In this document: positions 16,096-25,182 of the stretch, in pieces | Layout: the number at the start of each line of letters is the position of its first letter | Position numbering within the stretch: position 1 is the stretch's first letter | From: JAWKVD01 sp041398225 | GTDB taxonomy: Bacteria > Pseudomonadota > Alphaproteobacteria > Caulobacterales > Hyphomonadaceae | Length of the DNA stretch: 64,000 bases | Direction: 5' to 3' | NCBI GenBank assembly: GCA_041398225.1 | Contig: JAWKVD010000005.1 | Span: forward strand, 150,709 to 214,708 | Made by a program: the position numbers and the translations under genes | The notes under the pieces: model-generated | The model's input: the letters and a program-made list of their open reading frames with translations, nothing else | Databases searched by the model: none | What the model was told of the DNA's origin: nothing

Positions 16096-17049
16096 ATGCG
16101 TGGAGTTGCGGCGGCGGCCATGTTCTCGCTCGCTTTGGCGTCATCGATCGGATCGATCAACGGCTCGGCCCATGCCCAGGCTCCCGCCAGCACCGAAGTG
16201 GAAGACGGCGTTGAAGTTCGCTCCTTCATATGGGCCCGCCCGGCTGACCTCGAACTGCACGCCACCCTCTACCGGCCGAAGGACGCCCCCGGCCCCCTTC
16301 CTGCGCTTGTCGACATCCATGGCGGCGCATGGGGCGCCGGCGACCGCAACGCCGATCACTATTACTGCGTTGAGCTGGCGAAATCCGGTTTGGCGGTCTT
16401 CTCCATCGATTTCCGCCAATCGCCCGCGTTCAAACACCCGGCTTCCAGCGCTGACGTCACAGCGGCGGTGCGCTATGTCCGCCTCAACGCCAAGGCGCTT
16501 CACGCCGATCCCAACCGAATAGGTCTCATCGGTTCGTCGTCCGGCGCGCACCTCGCCCTGCTCGCCGCGCTTCGACCCGACGCGCCCCAGCACCTTGGAA
16601 CGCCGATCGCAGGCCCGGATGGAGTCGTCGCTCCGCACGACGATATTCTGGCGGATGTCGACTACGTCGTCGCGATGTGGCCCGTCTCAGATCCCGCCGC
16701 ACGTTACCGATACGCCAAACGCGCCGGCATCGACCGTCTCGTCGAACTGACCGAACGCTATTTCCCGGACGCCGCAGCTATGTGGGACGCTTCGATCCAG
16801 CGTATCGTCACCTCGGGCGAAGCGGGCCTGCTGCCACCTATCCTGATCATTCAGCCTGGCGACGATTCGAACATTCCGCAGGACATGACGCTCGACCTGA
16901 TACGCGCGTGGCAGGCGCGCGGCGGACGCCTCGACTATGCGTTCTACCCGGGACAACCACACGCGTTCGGGCATCGTCCGTCCGCCGCAACATCGGACCT
17001 GATCCGCACCGTTGCCGACTATATCCGGCGCCAAAACGCCCCCGATTAG
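16096..17049 (+). CDS. Exported alpha/beta-hydrolase, esterase/carboxylesterase type
   Basis: A 317-residue hydrolase with an N-terminal signal peptide (…GSAHAQA, about 29 residues). I chose ATG 16096, which has GGAGGA about 10 bases upstream, over a GTG at 16078 inside the preceding gene. Motifs of the hormone-sensitive-lipase/BD-FAE-like group are visible: oxyanion HGGAW (75-79), nucleophile Ser148 in GSSSG, acid in QPGDDSN, and His in GQPHAFGH. It probably acts on a soluble ester outside the cytoplasm. Tight coupling to the Rieske gene suggests the ester is a precursor of the oxygenase substrate. Confidence 0.88.
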   Translation: MRGVAAAAMFSLALASSIGSINGSAHAQAPASTEVEDGVEVRSFIWARPADLELHATLYRPKDAPGPLPALVDIHGGAWGAGDRNADHYYCVELAKSGLAVFSIDFRQSPAFKHPASSADVTAAVRYVRLNAKALHADPNRIGLIGSSSGAHLALLAALRPDAPQHLGTPIAGPDGVVAPHDDILADVDYVVAMWPVSDPAARYRYAKRAGIDRLVELTERYFPDAAAMWDASIQRIVTSGEAGLLPPILIIQPGDDSNIPQDMTLDLIRAWQARGGRLDYAFYPGQPHAFGHRPSAATSDLIRTVADYIRRQNAPD

Positions 17050-17176
17050 CTGTGGCGCGACGGGAATCGCAGCCATGTCAGTTGAAGTCTCAGGAAATGC
17101 GGGGCAAGGCTCCGGTAGCAAAATCCGTGGCTCGGGAAAGGCGCGCCGAACAGCGCCGATGCGGGAGGATACCTCA

Positions 17177-19057
17177 ATGAAACTCAGATACGCGGTGCCG
17201 GCGCTTGCTCTGGCATTGGGTTTTGGAGCCCCTGTCGCGCTGGCGCAAACGCCTGCCGCGACCGGAAGCGCGAACCATCCCGGAAAGGCCGTCTACGACA
17301 AGGCCTGCGCAATGTGCCACAACAATCCTGGACAGACACGCGCTGCGACTCTGGAGGGGCTTCGCGCCATGTCGCCGGAGACCATCCGCATGGCGCTGGC
17401 GCCGGAAGGCAAGATGGCCGCCATGGCCGCCGCGCTCTCGCAAAACGAAGTAACCGAACTCGTCGGCTGGCTCACCGCCGATCAGAAAGCGGCTCCGGCC
17501 TCCTGGGAAGACACGATCATGTGCGCCGCCGACAAGCGCAGCGTATCGACGGCCGGCTTTGTCTCTCAAGGATTTGGCGTTGATGCAAAGCTCACGCGCA
17601 ATCTGTCTGCAAAACAGGCCGGCCTGAAGAAATCCCAACTCGCCAATCTGGAAGTCGCTTGGGCCATCGGCGTTCCGCGTAGCGCCGGCACTGGCGCCGG
17701 CGCGGCGTTCATAGGCGACACCGCCTTCATCAACCTGGGTGGTCGACTAACCGCGCTGGACGCGGCCGAGGGCTGCATAAAATGGAAGCATGAAATCCAG
17801 TCGCGCAACACCCCGACAATCGCAGACATCAACGGCAAGAAGGCTCTGGTCTTCGCTGCCGGCGGCGCCAACATCGTCGCGGTCGACGCCGTCACCGGCG
17901 AAGAGATGTGGAAGGGCGACGGCCTGCCCTCCAACGGCATCGGCGCGGTACGTGGCGGCGTTGTCGTTCACCGCGACAAGGTGATCGTCCCCATTTCGGC
18001 ATCCGGCGTCGCCGCGGCCGGCAACCCGAAGTTCGAATGCTGCGTTGGCCACGGCGCCGTCATCGCCCTTTCGGCGAAGGACGGATCACGTCTGTGGGAA
18101 TACAACACCATGAAAGACGCCGAATACACCGGACAGGTGAGTTCGACCGGCGTCAAGCAACGTGGTCCCTCCGGTGCGCCGATCTGGTCGATCCCGACCA
18201 TCGACGCCAAACGCAATCGCGTCATCGTCACAACCGGCGAGAATACATCCTACCCCGGCACCGACACCTCCGATGCGGTGATCGCACTCGACCTCGACAC
18301 CGGAAAGGTCGCTTGGCAATTCCAGGCCATGGAATCGGACGTCTGGAACATGGCGTGCGGACCGTCGACGGAAAAATCTGGCCCCAACTGCCCCTGGCAT
18401 TTTGATGAGAACGCGCCCGGTCGAGACTTCGACTTCGGCGCGGGCGCGATTATCACCAAAGGCAAAGGCGGCAAGGATGTCGTGCTCGCAGGACAGAAAT
18501 CCGGCCACGTGTGGGCGCTGGACGCCGACACGGGTGAGGTCGTCTGGAGCGACCGGATTGGCGAAGGGTCTCCGCTGGGAGGCGTTCACTGGGGCATCGC
18601 AACCGACGGCAAGCGCCTCATCGTTCCCATTGCTGACTCCATCCCGATGGGTCCCAAGCCCGTTCCGGGCGTCTACGCCTACGACATCAAAACGGGCAAA
18701 CAGGTCTGGAGCTATGAAGCCAAACCTGACTGTGACGGCGAGCGCGGCAAGCTGATCTCTGCTTGCGCCGCCAAGTACGGCTTCTCAGCCGCACCGACCG
18801 TCGTCGACGGAGCTGTTCTCGCGGCCACGCTGGACGGCAAACTGTTCGCTTTCGACTCCAAAACCGGCAAGGTGCTCAACGAAATCGATCTGGCTGGCCC
18901 GCGCCCCACCATCAACGGCGTTGAAGGCAAGGGAGGCTCGATCGAGGCTCACGGGCTTGCGGTGGGCGACGGCGTGATCTTGATCAACTCCGGATATGGC
19001 CTGTTTGGACAAACTCCAGGCAACCTGCTGATCGCCCTTAAACCAGCCCCGAAGTAG
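17177..19057 (+). CDS. Cytochrome c-PQQ dehydrogenase, polyvinyl-alcohol-dehydrogenase-like
   Basis: A 626-residue periplasmic quinohemoprotein. The ATG at 17177 follows GGGAGGA and begins a signal peptide (MKLRYAVPALALALGFG...LAQ). Next come a cytochrome c domain with heme motif CAMCH (residues 44-48) and an eight-bladed PQQ propeller with repeated A.D..TG...W motifs (ALDLDTGKVAWQF, ALDADTGEVVW, AYDIKTGKQVW). Adjacent cysteines Cys288-Cys289 (FECCVGHG) recall the vicinal disulfide of PQQ alcohol dehydrogenases. The heme domain at the N-terminus, and TGENTSYPGTDTSDAVIALD, match polyvinyl-alcohol dehydrogenases better than methanol dehydrogenases. It would oxidise a secondary or polymeric alcohol and pass electrons to the respiratory chain. 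No PQQ biosynthesis genes are in the window. Confidence 0.88.
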   Translation: MKLRYAVPALALALGFGAPVALAQTPAATGSANHPGKAVYDKACAMCHNNPGQTRAATLEGLRAMSPETIRMALAPEGKMAAMAAALSQNEVTELVGWLTADQKAAPASWEDTIMCAADKRSVSTAGFVSQGFGVDAKLTRNLSAKQAGLKKSQLANLEVAWAIGVPRSAGTGAGAAFIGDTAFINLGGRLTALDAAEGCIKWKHEIQSRNTPTIADINGKKALVFAAGGANIVAVDAVTGEEMWKGDGLPSNGIGAVRGGVVVHRDKVIVPISASGVAAAGNPKFECCVGHGAVIALSAKDGSRLWEYNTMKDAEYTGQVSSTGVKQRGPSGAPIWSIPTIDAKRNRVIVTTGENTSYPGTDTSDAVIALDLDTGKVAWQFQAMESDVWNMACGPSTEKSGPNCPWHFDENAPGRDFDFGAGAIITKGKGGKDVVLAGQKSGHVWALDADTGEVVWSDRIGEGSPLGGVHWGIATDGKRLIVPIADSIPMGPKPVPGVYAYDIKTGKQVWSYEAKPDCDGERGKLISACAAKYGFSAAPTVVDGAVLAATLDGKLFAFDSKTGKVLNEIDLAGPRPTINGVEGKGGSIEAHGLAVGDGVILINSGYGLFGQTPGNLLIALKPAPK

Positions 19058-19090
19058 CGTACCGCAAATCGCTTTCGGGACACTTGAACG

Positions 19091-19123
19091 CGCCCGCTCC
19101 AAACCGTTCGGAGCGGGCGTTTT
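19091..19123 (+). terminator. Terminator of the Rieske-hydrolase-dehydrogenase unit
   Basis: CGCCCGCTCC and GGAGCGGGCG form a perfect 10-bp stem with a 9-base loop, followed by TTTTC, 33 bases after the dehydrogenase stop. Confidence 0.88.
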
Positions 19124-19228
19124 CACGACACTTTTGTGACGGCAATTTCGTTGTGATTTCACGACTCTTGGGGTTGCCTCGCAACGCAGGCTCGGGCACT
19201 TGGGCGGCGCATTGCGCGGGGAGCCCCA

Positions 19229-20419
19229 ATGGCTGGCATGGAATTGTTTGCGATTGTGGGCTTCCTGCTCGCAAGCTATTCGATCGTCGCAAACGACGCC
19301 ATCCAGACGCTCGGCACCTTCCTGTCGTCGAACTCGCGCGCACCCTGGTGGGTGCTGTGGTTGTTCGCCTGTGGCATTCTCGTCGCGGTGATGGGGTATG
19401 GCTGGTTCACGCTCAACGGCGATATCTCCTTTGAGCGTCTCAACCGCATCTCCTATCCGCCAATCATCGCCAATGACGGAAGCCGGCCTGACTGGTGGGC
19501 GCGCTGGGACCCGCCAGGCGGCATCGAATGGTATCACGTTCTGCCGCCGCTGGTTCTGCTCTTCCTGACCCGTTGGGGAATCCCCGTCTCGACCACTTTC
19601 CTTGTCTTGACGATCTTTACGCTCACAGGCGGCGCCGACGGTGCTGGCGTGCTGCCCGGTATGCTGACCAAGTCCTTCGTCGGATACGTCGTAGCCTTCG
19701 CCCTTGGGCTGGTGATCTATCTGCTCGTTTCACGCATTTTCGAACGATGGGTCTGGCGCACCAAACAGTCGGCGTCCCACTGGATCTGGACCGTGCTGCA
19801 ATGGTGCTCCACCGGCTTCCTGTGGAGCCAGTGGCTGATGCAGGACCTCGCCAACATCTTCGTCTTCCTTCCGCGCCATTCAGCGGATCAGGCCGCGACC
19901 GCCGGCGTATTCGACCCTACGGTCGTTATTCTCGGAACGGCTGTGATGTTGGTGCTGCACGCCGTGATTTTCGCGACGCGAGGCGGCGAAATTCAGAAGA
20001 TCGTGATGACCAAAACCAACACGATCGATATCCGCTCGGCGACTGTCATCGATCTGATCTACGGCGTTCTGCTCTACGTCTTCAAAGAGCTCAACGACCT
20101 CCCAATGAGCACAACCTGGGTGTTCCTTGGCCTGCTAGCCGGACGCGAACTGGCGATCACCGTCCTTCTCCGGGAAGCGCGTACCGTCAGCGCCGCGATA
20201 TTCGACGTCGTGTCCGACATCATGCGCGCCCTGATCGGGCTTTTCGTCAGCGTCTTCCTCGCAATCGCCATCCCGAAGATGGCTGGCGCACAGACAGCCA
20301 TCGATGTCGGCTGGCCGATGATGGCCGGTCTCGTGGCCGCCACCTTCGTTTGCTTCGGTGTGATCTGGATGCTTCGCGGACGATCAGCCGAAGCCAACGT
20401 AATCCAGCCCGCGGAATAG
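19229..20419 (+). CDS. Polytopic membrane protein, possibly PiT-type phosphate transporter-like
   Basis: A 396-residue inner-membrane protein with roughly ten hydrophobic segments. Two related motifs recur in its halves, WGIPVSTTFLVLTIF (residues ~112-126) and DLPMSTTWVFLGLLAGRE (~290-307), and an early segment reads IVANDAIQTLGTF. Duplicated (L/I)P(V/M)STT and an N-terminal AND.. helix are features of PiT inorganic-phosphate transporters (ANDxANA, LGLPVSTTH). The match is partial: the final His of STTH is absent. The family assignment is therefore inference. It is transcribed alone, between two terminators. Confidence 0.6.
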   Translation: MAGMELFAIVGFLLASYSIVANDAIQTLGTFLSSNSRAPWWVLWLFACGILVAVMGYGWFTLNGDISFERLNRISYPPIIANDGSRPDWWARWDPPGGIEWYHVLPPLVLLFLTRWGIPVSTTFLVLTIFTLTGGADGAGVLPGMLTKSFVGYVVAFALGLVIYLLVSRIFERWVWRTKQSASHWIWTVLQWCSTGFLWSQWLMQDLANIFVFLPRHSADQAATAGVFDPTVVILGTAVMLVLHAVIFATRGGEIQKIVMTKTNTIDIRSATVIDLIYGVLLYVFKELNDLPMSTTWVFLGLLAGRELAITVLLREARTVSAAIFDVVSDIMRALIGLFVSVFLAIAIPKMAGAQTAIDVGWPMMAGLVAATFVCFGVIWMLRGRSAEANVIQPAE

Positions 20420-20441
20420 CCGCCCTATCGTGTGCACGAAA

Positions 20442-20479
20442 AACCGCCCCACATGACCTATGCGGGGCGGTTCCATTTT
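20442..20479. terminator. Bidirectional terminator between convergent genes
   Basis: AACCGCCCC and GGGGCGGTT form a 9-bp stem with a 13-base loop. On the plus strand it is followed by CCATTTT, on the minus strand by TTTTC, so it can end both the membrane-protein gene and the hydrolase gene. Confidence 0.85.
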
Positions 20480-20497
20480 GGCGTTGCGGCTGGTTGA

Positions 20498-21400
20498 TCA
20501 GGCCAGCGCAGTCTTCAACAAGGCCACCAGACGCGCATGCGCCTTTTCGGCCTGCGCTTCATCGTAGACGGCGCTGTCCAGTGCGCACCAACCATGCTGA
20601 GCAGGATAGACCTCAATCTCCGCCGGCAAATCGGCCGCGTCATACGCTTCGCGCAACCTTACCTTCATCTGCGGATCGCGTTCGTCATCATTCTGCGCAA
20701 TGGCGAAGAGGAAGCTCGCCTTCATTTTCGGAACCAGATGATGCGGGCTGTTCGGCTGATCCGTCGCTACGCCGCCGCCATGGAAGGACCCGCCTGCGCC
20801 AACCCGGTCTGGCCGCGCGGCCGCCGTACGCATCGTGAATGGTCCGCCCATACAATAGCCCGTGGTCCCAACCTTTCGGCCGGTGTCCACGACGGACTGC
20901 TTGTCCAACCAGTTGATGAAAGCGTTCGCATCAGTTGCGTTCGTCTCAGCATTCAGCGATCGAGCCATGGGCATCAGACGCTCACGGACCGCAGGTTGCG
21001 AGAAGCTCTCCCCTTCCGAAAGAACAGCGCCCTTTTGGGTCCGGTAGTAGGGATTCACCACCAGAACCGAATAACCTTCGTGAGCCAACCGCTTGCCCAT
21101 CATTCGGAACGCCGGGCGCAATCCCATGATATCGGGCCACACTAGTACGGCCGCATGCTTGCCCTTGGAGGGATGCACAAAATAGGCGTCGCATGCTCCA
21201 TCCGGCGTCGTGATTTCGACCTCGCTCTCAGCGACGTCCGTTGCGCCTTCAGCACCCGCATCGCCCATGCTAGTGCATCCCGCTAGCGCGCCCACCGAGA
21301 GAGCGGCAAATCCCCGCCGCGACAGCGCAGCGATACCGTCCCCCTGACCCCGGGCCTGCAGAAACTCGGCGTCATCCTCAACCGTATGTTCGTCGCACAT
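20498..21400 (-). CDS. Tat-exported dienelactone-hydrolase-family protein
   Basis: A 300-residue alpha/beta hydrolase of the dienelactone hydrolase group. The ATG at 21400 has GGAGGATGGAG before it; an upstream in-frame start at 21490 adds an unlikely tail. The N-terminus has a twin-arginine motif, SRRGFAALSVGALAGC (Arg28-Arg29), with a lipobox Cys42, so the folded enzyme should be a Tat-exported lipoprotein. The nucleophile is Cys183 in GYCMGG, with Asp in AQNDDERD and His in PAQHGW. Dienelactone hydrolases are usually cytoplasmic, so the exported form is less common; the substrate is unknown. Confidence 0.9.
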   Translation of the reverse strand: MCDEHTVEDDAEFLQARGQGDGIAALSRRGFAALSVGALAGCTSMGDAGAEGATDVAESEVEITTPDGACDAYFVHPSKGKHAAVLVWPDIMGLRPAFRMMGKRLAHEGYSVLVVNPYYRTQKGAVLSEGESFSQPAVRERLMPMARSLNAETNATDANAFINWLDKQSVVDTGRKVGTTGYCMGGPFTMRTAAARPDRVGAGGSFHGGGVATDQPNSPHHLVPKMKASFLFAIAQNDDERDPQMKVRLREAYDAADLPAEIEVYPAQHGWCALDSAVYDEAQAEKAHARLVALLKTALA

Positions 21401-21581
21401 CTCTCCATCCTCCCATTTCCGGACAGATATCCGGTTCTCTCTTGTCGAGGCCCGACGGAACGACCATCGCGCCACACCCCTGTCTAGCATGGACGGTTCC
21501 CGGCTCGCTCAAGGCGTCGGGTGCGACTGCACACAACTTCGCGAGCAAACGCTGCAATTGGGGCCACAACACCCCGCCGGA

Positions 21582-22565
21582 TCAGCCGATGCCTTCGAAC
21601 AGAACCGTCGACAGATAGCGTTCCGCGAAGGACGGGATAATCACCACAAGTTTCTTCCCGGCATTCTCCGGGCGACGGCCCACCTCAACGGCAGCGGAAA
21701 GTGCGGCGCCCGAGGAAATGCCGACCGGCACGCCTTCCAGCTGCGCGATCTTACGCGACAGTTCGAGAGCGCGCTCGTTCTTCACCTGCACGACCTCATC
21801 GATCAGCGTGGTGTCCATGTTGGCGGGTATGAAGCCGGCTCCAATACCCTGAATGATATGTGGGCTGGGCTGACCGCCGGACAATACCGGGCTGTTCTCC
21901 GGCTCGACCGCAACCATTCGGAGTGAATCACGACGCGGCTTCAGTGTCCGCGCACATCCGGTGAACGTGCCGCCTGTGCCCACGCCCGAAACAATAATGT
22001 CGACCTCGCCGTCGGTATCTTTCCATATCTCCTCGGCCGTCGTCCGCGCATGAATGGACGGGTTCGAGGGATTGTCGAACTGGCTTGGCATCACCGCGCC
22101 CGGCGTATTGGCGATTATCTCGTTGGCCTTCTCGATTGCCCCCTTCATCCCTTTCTCGCGCGGCGTCAGCTCAAGTTGGGCGCCAAGGAAGGCCAACATC
22201 TTGCGACGCTCAATCGACATCGACTCCGGCATGGCCAGGATCAGTTTGTAGCCGCGCGAGGCCGCAACGAACGCAAGGCCGATTCCCGTATTTCCCGAGG
22301 TCGGCTCCACCAGCGTCGTCTTGCCCGGTTCAATTCGGCCATCGGCCTCCATGTCGAGCACCATGCCGAGCGCGATCCGATCCTTCACGCTCGCCAAAGG
22401 ATTGAAGAACTCAAGCTTGAGCATCAGGTCGGCCACTACGCCCTCGCTCGCCGCGAAACGTGGCGCACGCACCAGCGGCGTGTTCCCGATGGTTTCCAGA
22501 ATGCTGTCGTAAATCCGCCCACGCCCCGGCGGATCGAGTTGTACAGGTTTGGGTTGCTCGGTCAT
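21582..22565 (-). CDS. cysK: Cysteine synthase A (O-acetylserine sulfhydrylase)
   Basis: A 327-residue PLP enzyme that makes cysteine from O-acetylserine and sulfide. The start at 22565 is set by AGGAGGAG just upstream; a codon 8 residues earlier lacks this. PLP lysine is Lys61 in PLASVKDR, the substrate loop is TSGNTG (residues 89-94), the phosphate loop is GVGTGGT, and GISSGA holds the pyridine-ring serine. Fold and length fit CysK rather than cystathionine beta-synthase. Serine acetyltransferase (cysE) is encoded at 39145 and a homocysteine synthase (metY) at 53061, the other sulfur-assimilation genes in the window. Its leader contains nested hairpins. Confidence 0.95.
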   Translation of the reverse strand: MTEQPKPVQLDPPGRGRIYDSILETIGNTPLVRAPRFAASEGVVADLMLKLEFFNPLASVKDRIALGMVLDMEADGRIEPGKTTLVEPTSGNTGIGLAFVAASRGYKLILAMPESMSIERRKMLAFLGAQLELTPREKGMKGAIEKANEIIANTPGAVMPSQFDNPSNPSIHARTTAEEIWKDTDGEVDIIVSGVGTGGTFTGCARTLKPRRDSLRMVAVEPENSPVLSGGQPSPHIIQGIGAGFIPANMDTTLIDEVVQVKNERALELSRKIAQLEGVPVGISSGAALSAAVEVGRRPENAGKKLVVIIPSFAERYLSTVLFEGIG

Positions 22566-22945
22566 TCGGCGCTCCTCTGGTCTTTCCACCGACGCCGCGA
22601 CAGCGGGCGAACGGCTTTCTCTGGTCTAAGAATGCCTCATTGCGACCTTGAGGCGAAGTGTTCTTCCCTTCAGTTCCCCTGAACCCGGGCCACAGCCTAG
22701 CTTTCCGATCGGTTACCTCTTGCGTCGACCGTCGCCGGAACTCCCCCAGCGTCACCGGCGTTTGACACTGCGTCGCAGCAGTTTGATGAGCCAGGCTCTT
22801 TCATTTTAGTCGCCTCAGCATCATCTTCCCTGCTGGATTCGGTCCGGGCCCCTCTGGCGTGCATGGCGGTGCGCGCGATGTCGGACTCTCGGCGGGCGTT
22901 CAGCCCCTCGCGCGGACGCGGCGCAGAGATCGGAGCCTGTCTCCC
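22566..22945. other. Divergent intergenic region cysK / TerC with structured cysK leader
   Basis: A 380-base gap without a credible gene. On the cysK (minus) side it holds a nested hairpin at 22628-22665 (AAGAA/TTCTT outside, GCCTCA/TGAGGC inside), a second hairpin at 22669-22683 (TTCAG/CTGAA) and two copies of AGACCAGAG (minus strand; 22619-22627 and 22575-22583), the second overlapping the cysK ribosome site. I looked for, and did not find, the Mn riboswitch often placed before TerC genes. Confidence 0.45.
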
Positions 22946-23983
22946 GTGACAGATGTATTGACCAGCCACGTGGCCGGGCAGCCGCTATGGCTATGGGGAT
23001 CGTTCCTCTGCGGGATCCTTTTTATCCTCTGGCTCGATCTCGGCGTGCTCAACCGCAAGGACGGCGTCGTCTCTGCCGGCAAGTCCACGATGATGTGGGG
23101 CGCGGTCGCCGTTCTGGCCGTAGCATTCGGCGGCTATGTCTACTTTGGCTACCGACCGGACCCGGAATTCTATCTCAGACCGGACAATCTCAACGGCCAG
23201 GCCGTGGTGCAGTACTTCACCGGCTACCTGCTCGAAACCGCTCTGGCCTTCGACAACATCTTTGTCATGTCGCTGGTGTTCGGCTATTTCGCCGTTCCGC
23301 GAGAGTTCCAGCATCGCGTGCTGTTCTGGGGTATTCTCGGCGCGATCGTCTTCCGCGGTTTGTTCATAGGCGCTGGCGCCGCCATCGTCTCCGAGTTCAC
23401 GTGGGTTCTCTATATCTTCGCGGCATTCCTCATCTTCACCGGCGCAAAGATGATCTTTGGCGGCGGCGAGGACGATGAAGACATCTCAAGAAACCCGGTT
23501 GTACGCGTCCTCACACGCTTCTTGCCGGTGACCAACGAACTCAAGGGGCACAACTTCCTAGTTCGACAAGCCGATCCCCACGGCCATGTCCGCCTGTACG
23601 CAACACCGTTGCTTGTCGCCCTCATCACAATCGAATTCGTCGACATCATATTCGCTGTCGACAGTGTGCCGGCGATCTTCGCCGTCACGCGCGATCCGTT
23701 CATCGTCTACACATCCAATATTTTCGCCATTCTAGGATTGCGCTCGCTGTACTTCATGTTGGCGGCGGCCGTGGAGCGCTTCACCTATCTGAAATACGGG
23801 CTGTCGCTGGTGCTCGTGTTGATCGGCGGAAAGATCATCTGGAACTTCGGCCTTCACAAGGAACTGAAGCTCGTGCCCTATCTCGACGCACACTGGTCGC
23901 TAATCGCGACGCTCAGCCTGCTGATCGGCGCGATCCTCTTTTCGCTCTGGGCGACCCGCAAGAAAACGGACACCGGCTCTTAG
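22946..23983 (+). CDS. TerC-family integral membrane protein (Alx-type)
   Basis: A 345-residue inner-membrane protein with about nine helices, family TerC/Alx. I chose GTG 22946 (GGAG ten bases before it) because the codons upstream back to an ATG at 22859 give a charged, non-conserved tail. The family carries conserved membrane acidic residues: one is in ETALAFDNIFVMSLVF and another in TIEFVDIIFAVDSVPAIFAVTRD. Alx-type members are linked to manganese export or metal homeostasis and to alkaline or tellurite stress; length (about 320-350) and DEDISRNP fit Alx. It stands alone. Confidence 0.9.
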   Translation: MTDVLTSHVAGQPLWLWGSFLCGILFILWLDLGVLNRKDGVVSAGKSTMMWGAVAVLAVAFGGYVYFGYRPDPEFYLRPDNLNGQAVVQYFTGYLLETALAFDNIFVMSLVFGYFAVPREFQHRVLFWGILGAIVFRGLFIGAGAAIVSEFTWVLYIFAAFLIFTGAKMIFGGGEDDEDISRNPVVRVLTRFLPVTNELKGHNFLVRQADPHGHVRLYATPLLVALITIEFVDIIFAVDSVPAIFAVTRDPFIVYTSNIFAILGLRSLYFMLAAAVERFTYLKYGLSLVLVLIGGKIIWNFGLHKELKLVPYLDAHWSLIATLSLLIGAILFSLWATRKKTDTGS

Positions 23984-24004
23984 GAGCCAAACGTCCGGAC
24001 GGGC

Positions 24005-25132
24005 CTAGTCTTTAAGAGCAAGCGCAAGCGCTTTGCGACCAACTGTCGGTGAAGCCGCGATTGCGGCGTCAATCGTCATCCATTCGCCTTCGACATTGGT
24101 GGCGGGGCCGTCCGCATCGGCGCGGTAGACATTCAAGCGCAAGGCGAAATGCGTAAACACATGGCGCACCTCGCCTATGTGGGACCAGGAAGTCGCCGCC
24201 GGCGCCTCGGACAATCCGTCGTCGAGAGCCGAGGCCACATCCCGTTCACGCCATGCGCTGGTGGGCGGCATCAACATTCCGCCCAGCAGCCCTTTGGGGG
24301 GACGTCGCACCAAAAGCACCTCACCGCCCCGGCGCGTGAGCACGAACGCCGCACCGTAACGTACCGGGCGTTCCTTCTTTTCCGGCTTCATGGGGTAGCG
24401 TGCGGGATCGCCTGCCGACAGAGCCATACAGCCCTTTGCAAACGGGCAGATGTCACAGTTCGGCCGGGTGGACGTGCACACCATGGCGCCGAGATCCATC
24501 AACGCCTGCGCCAGATCTCCGGGCCGCATTCGTGCGGCTGTTTGCGCCCGCACTTTGGGCCACGCCGCATCGAACAAAGCCTGCGCCCTCCCGGCGGCGA
24601 CCTTCTTTGCTGCCCGCCACCCCGCCTCGGATCGATCCGACTCGACCGCCCACAATCGCGAGACAACGCGTTCGATGTTTCCGTCCATCGGGGCGACCGG
24701 TTCGTCGAAGGCGATCGCCGCCACCGCAGCGGCCGTATAGGGACCGATCCCGGGCAGCGCACGCCAGTCCGCCGCCGTCTGTGGAAAACCAGTTCCGTCG
24801 TTCAGTCGTTTCGCCAATACCTGTGCACAGGCATGCAGGTTGCGCGCGCGTGAATAGTAGCCCAATCCCGCCCAGGCAGCTGAGACCTCCTCCCACGACG
24901 CGGCGGCCAGATCGGTCACCACGGGCCATCGCTCGACAAAGTCTTGAAAATAGGGGGCTGCATGCGGAACGGTCGTTTGTTGCAACATGATCTCGGACAG
25001 CCAGACGCGGTAAGCGTCAGGCTGAACGCCGTTCGCCCGCTCGGTCGGCCCAACGCGCCAAGGCAGCCTGCGGGCGTTTCGACCGTACCACTTATTCAGG
25101 TCTGTCAGCAGGTTCTCGGGACTGTGGAGCAT
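24005..25132 (-). CDS. mutY: A/G-specific adenine DNA glycosylase
   Basis: A 375-residue base-excision repair enzyme that removes adenine opposite 8-oxoguanine. The ATG at 25132 gives the normal N-terminus; 42 further in-frame codons upstream overlap the divergent gene. Order: helix-hairpin-helix glycosylase domain with catalytic Glu47 (SEIMLQQT) and Asp150 (PMDGNIERV) and hairpin LPGIGPYTAAA; [4Fe-4S] cluster at Cys219, Cys226, Cys229, Cys235 (C-x6-C-x2-C-x5-C); and a C-terminal NUDIX-like 8-oxoG recognition domain. It is divergent from dciA, a common alphaproteobacterial arrangement. Confidence 0.96.
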   Translation of the reverse strand: MLHSPENLLTDLNKWYGRNARRLPWRVGPTERANGVQPDAYRVWLSEIMLQQTTVPHAAPYFQDFVERWPVVTDLAAASWEEVSAAWAGLGYYSRARNLHACAQVLAKRLNDGTGFPQTAADWRALPGIGPYTAAAVAAIAFDEPVAPMDGNIERVVSRLWAVESDRSEAGWRAAKKVAAGRAQALFDAAWPKVRAQTAARMRPGDLAQALMDLGAMVCTSTRPNCDICPFAKGCMALSAGDPARYPMKPEKKERPVRYGAAFVLTRRGGEVLLVRRPPKGLLGGMLMPPTSAWRERDVASALDDGLSEAPAATSWSHIGEVRHVFTHFALRLNVYRADADGPATNVEGEWMTIDAAIAASPTVGRKALALALKD

Positions 25133-25182
25133 CTGCAACTCTCTTAACCCATTCCGCGAAAATCCGGCTAGAATCCCACCGT

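Noticed and set aside
19495..20838. Plus-strand open frame overlapping the PiT-like gene and the next gene's antisense
   Set aside because: Arg/Pro/Ser-rich sequence without motifs that crosses a strong terminator; shadow frame.
22700..22945. yybP-ykoY (Mn) riboswitch before the TerC gene
   Set aside because: A GGGGAGT-like piece occurs only on the minus strand; no matching core on the TerC strand.
24845..25182. Extended N-terminus of MutY (start at 25258)
   Set aside because: Would overlap the divergent dciA gene and adds 42 residues that do not fit the MutY family; ATG 25132 is used.
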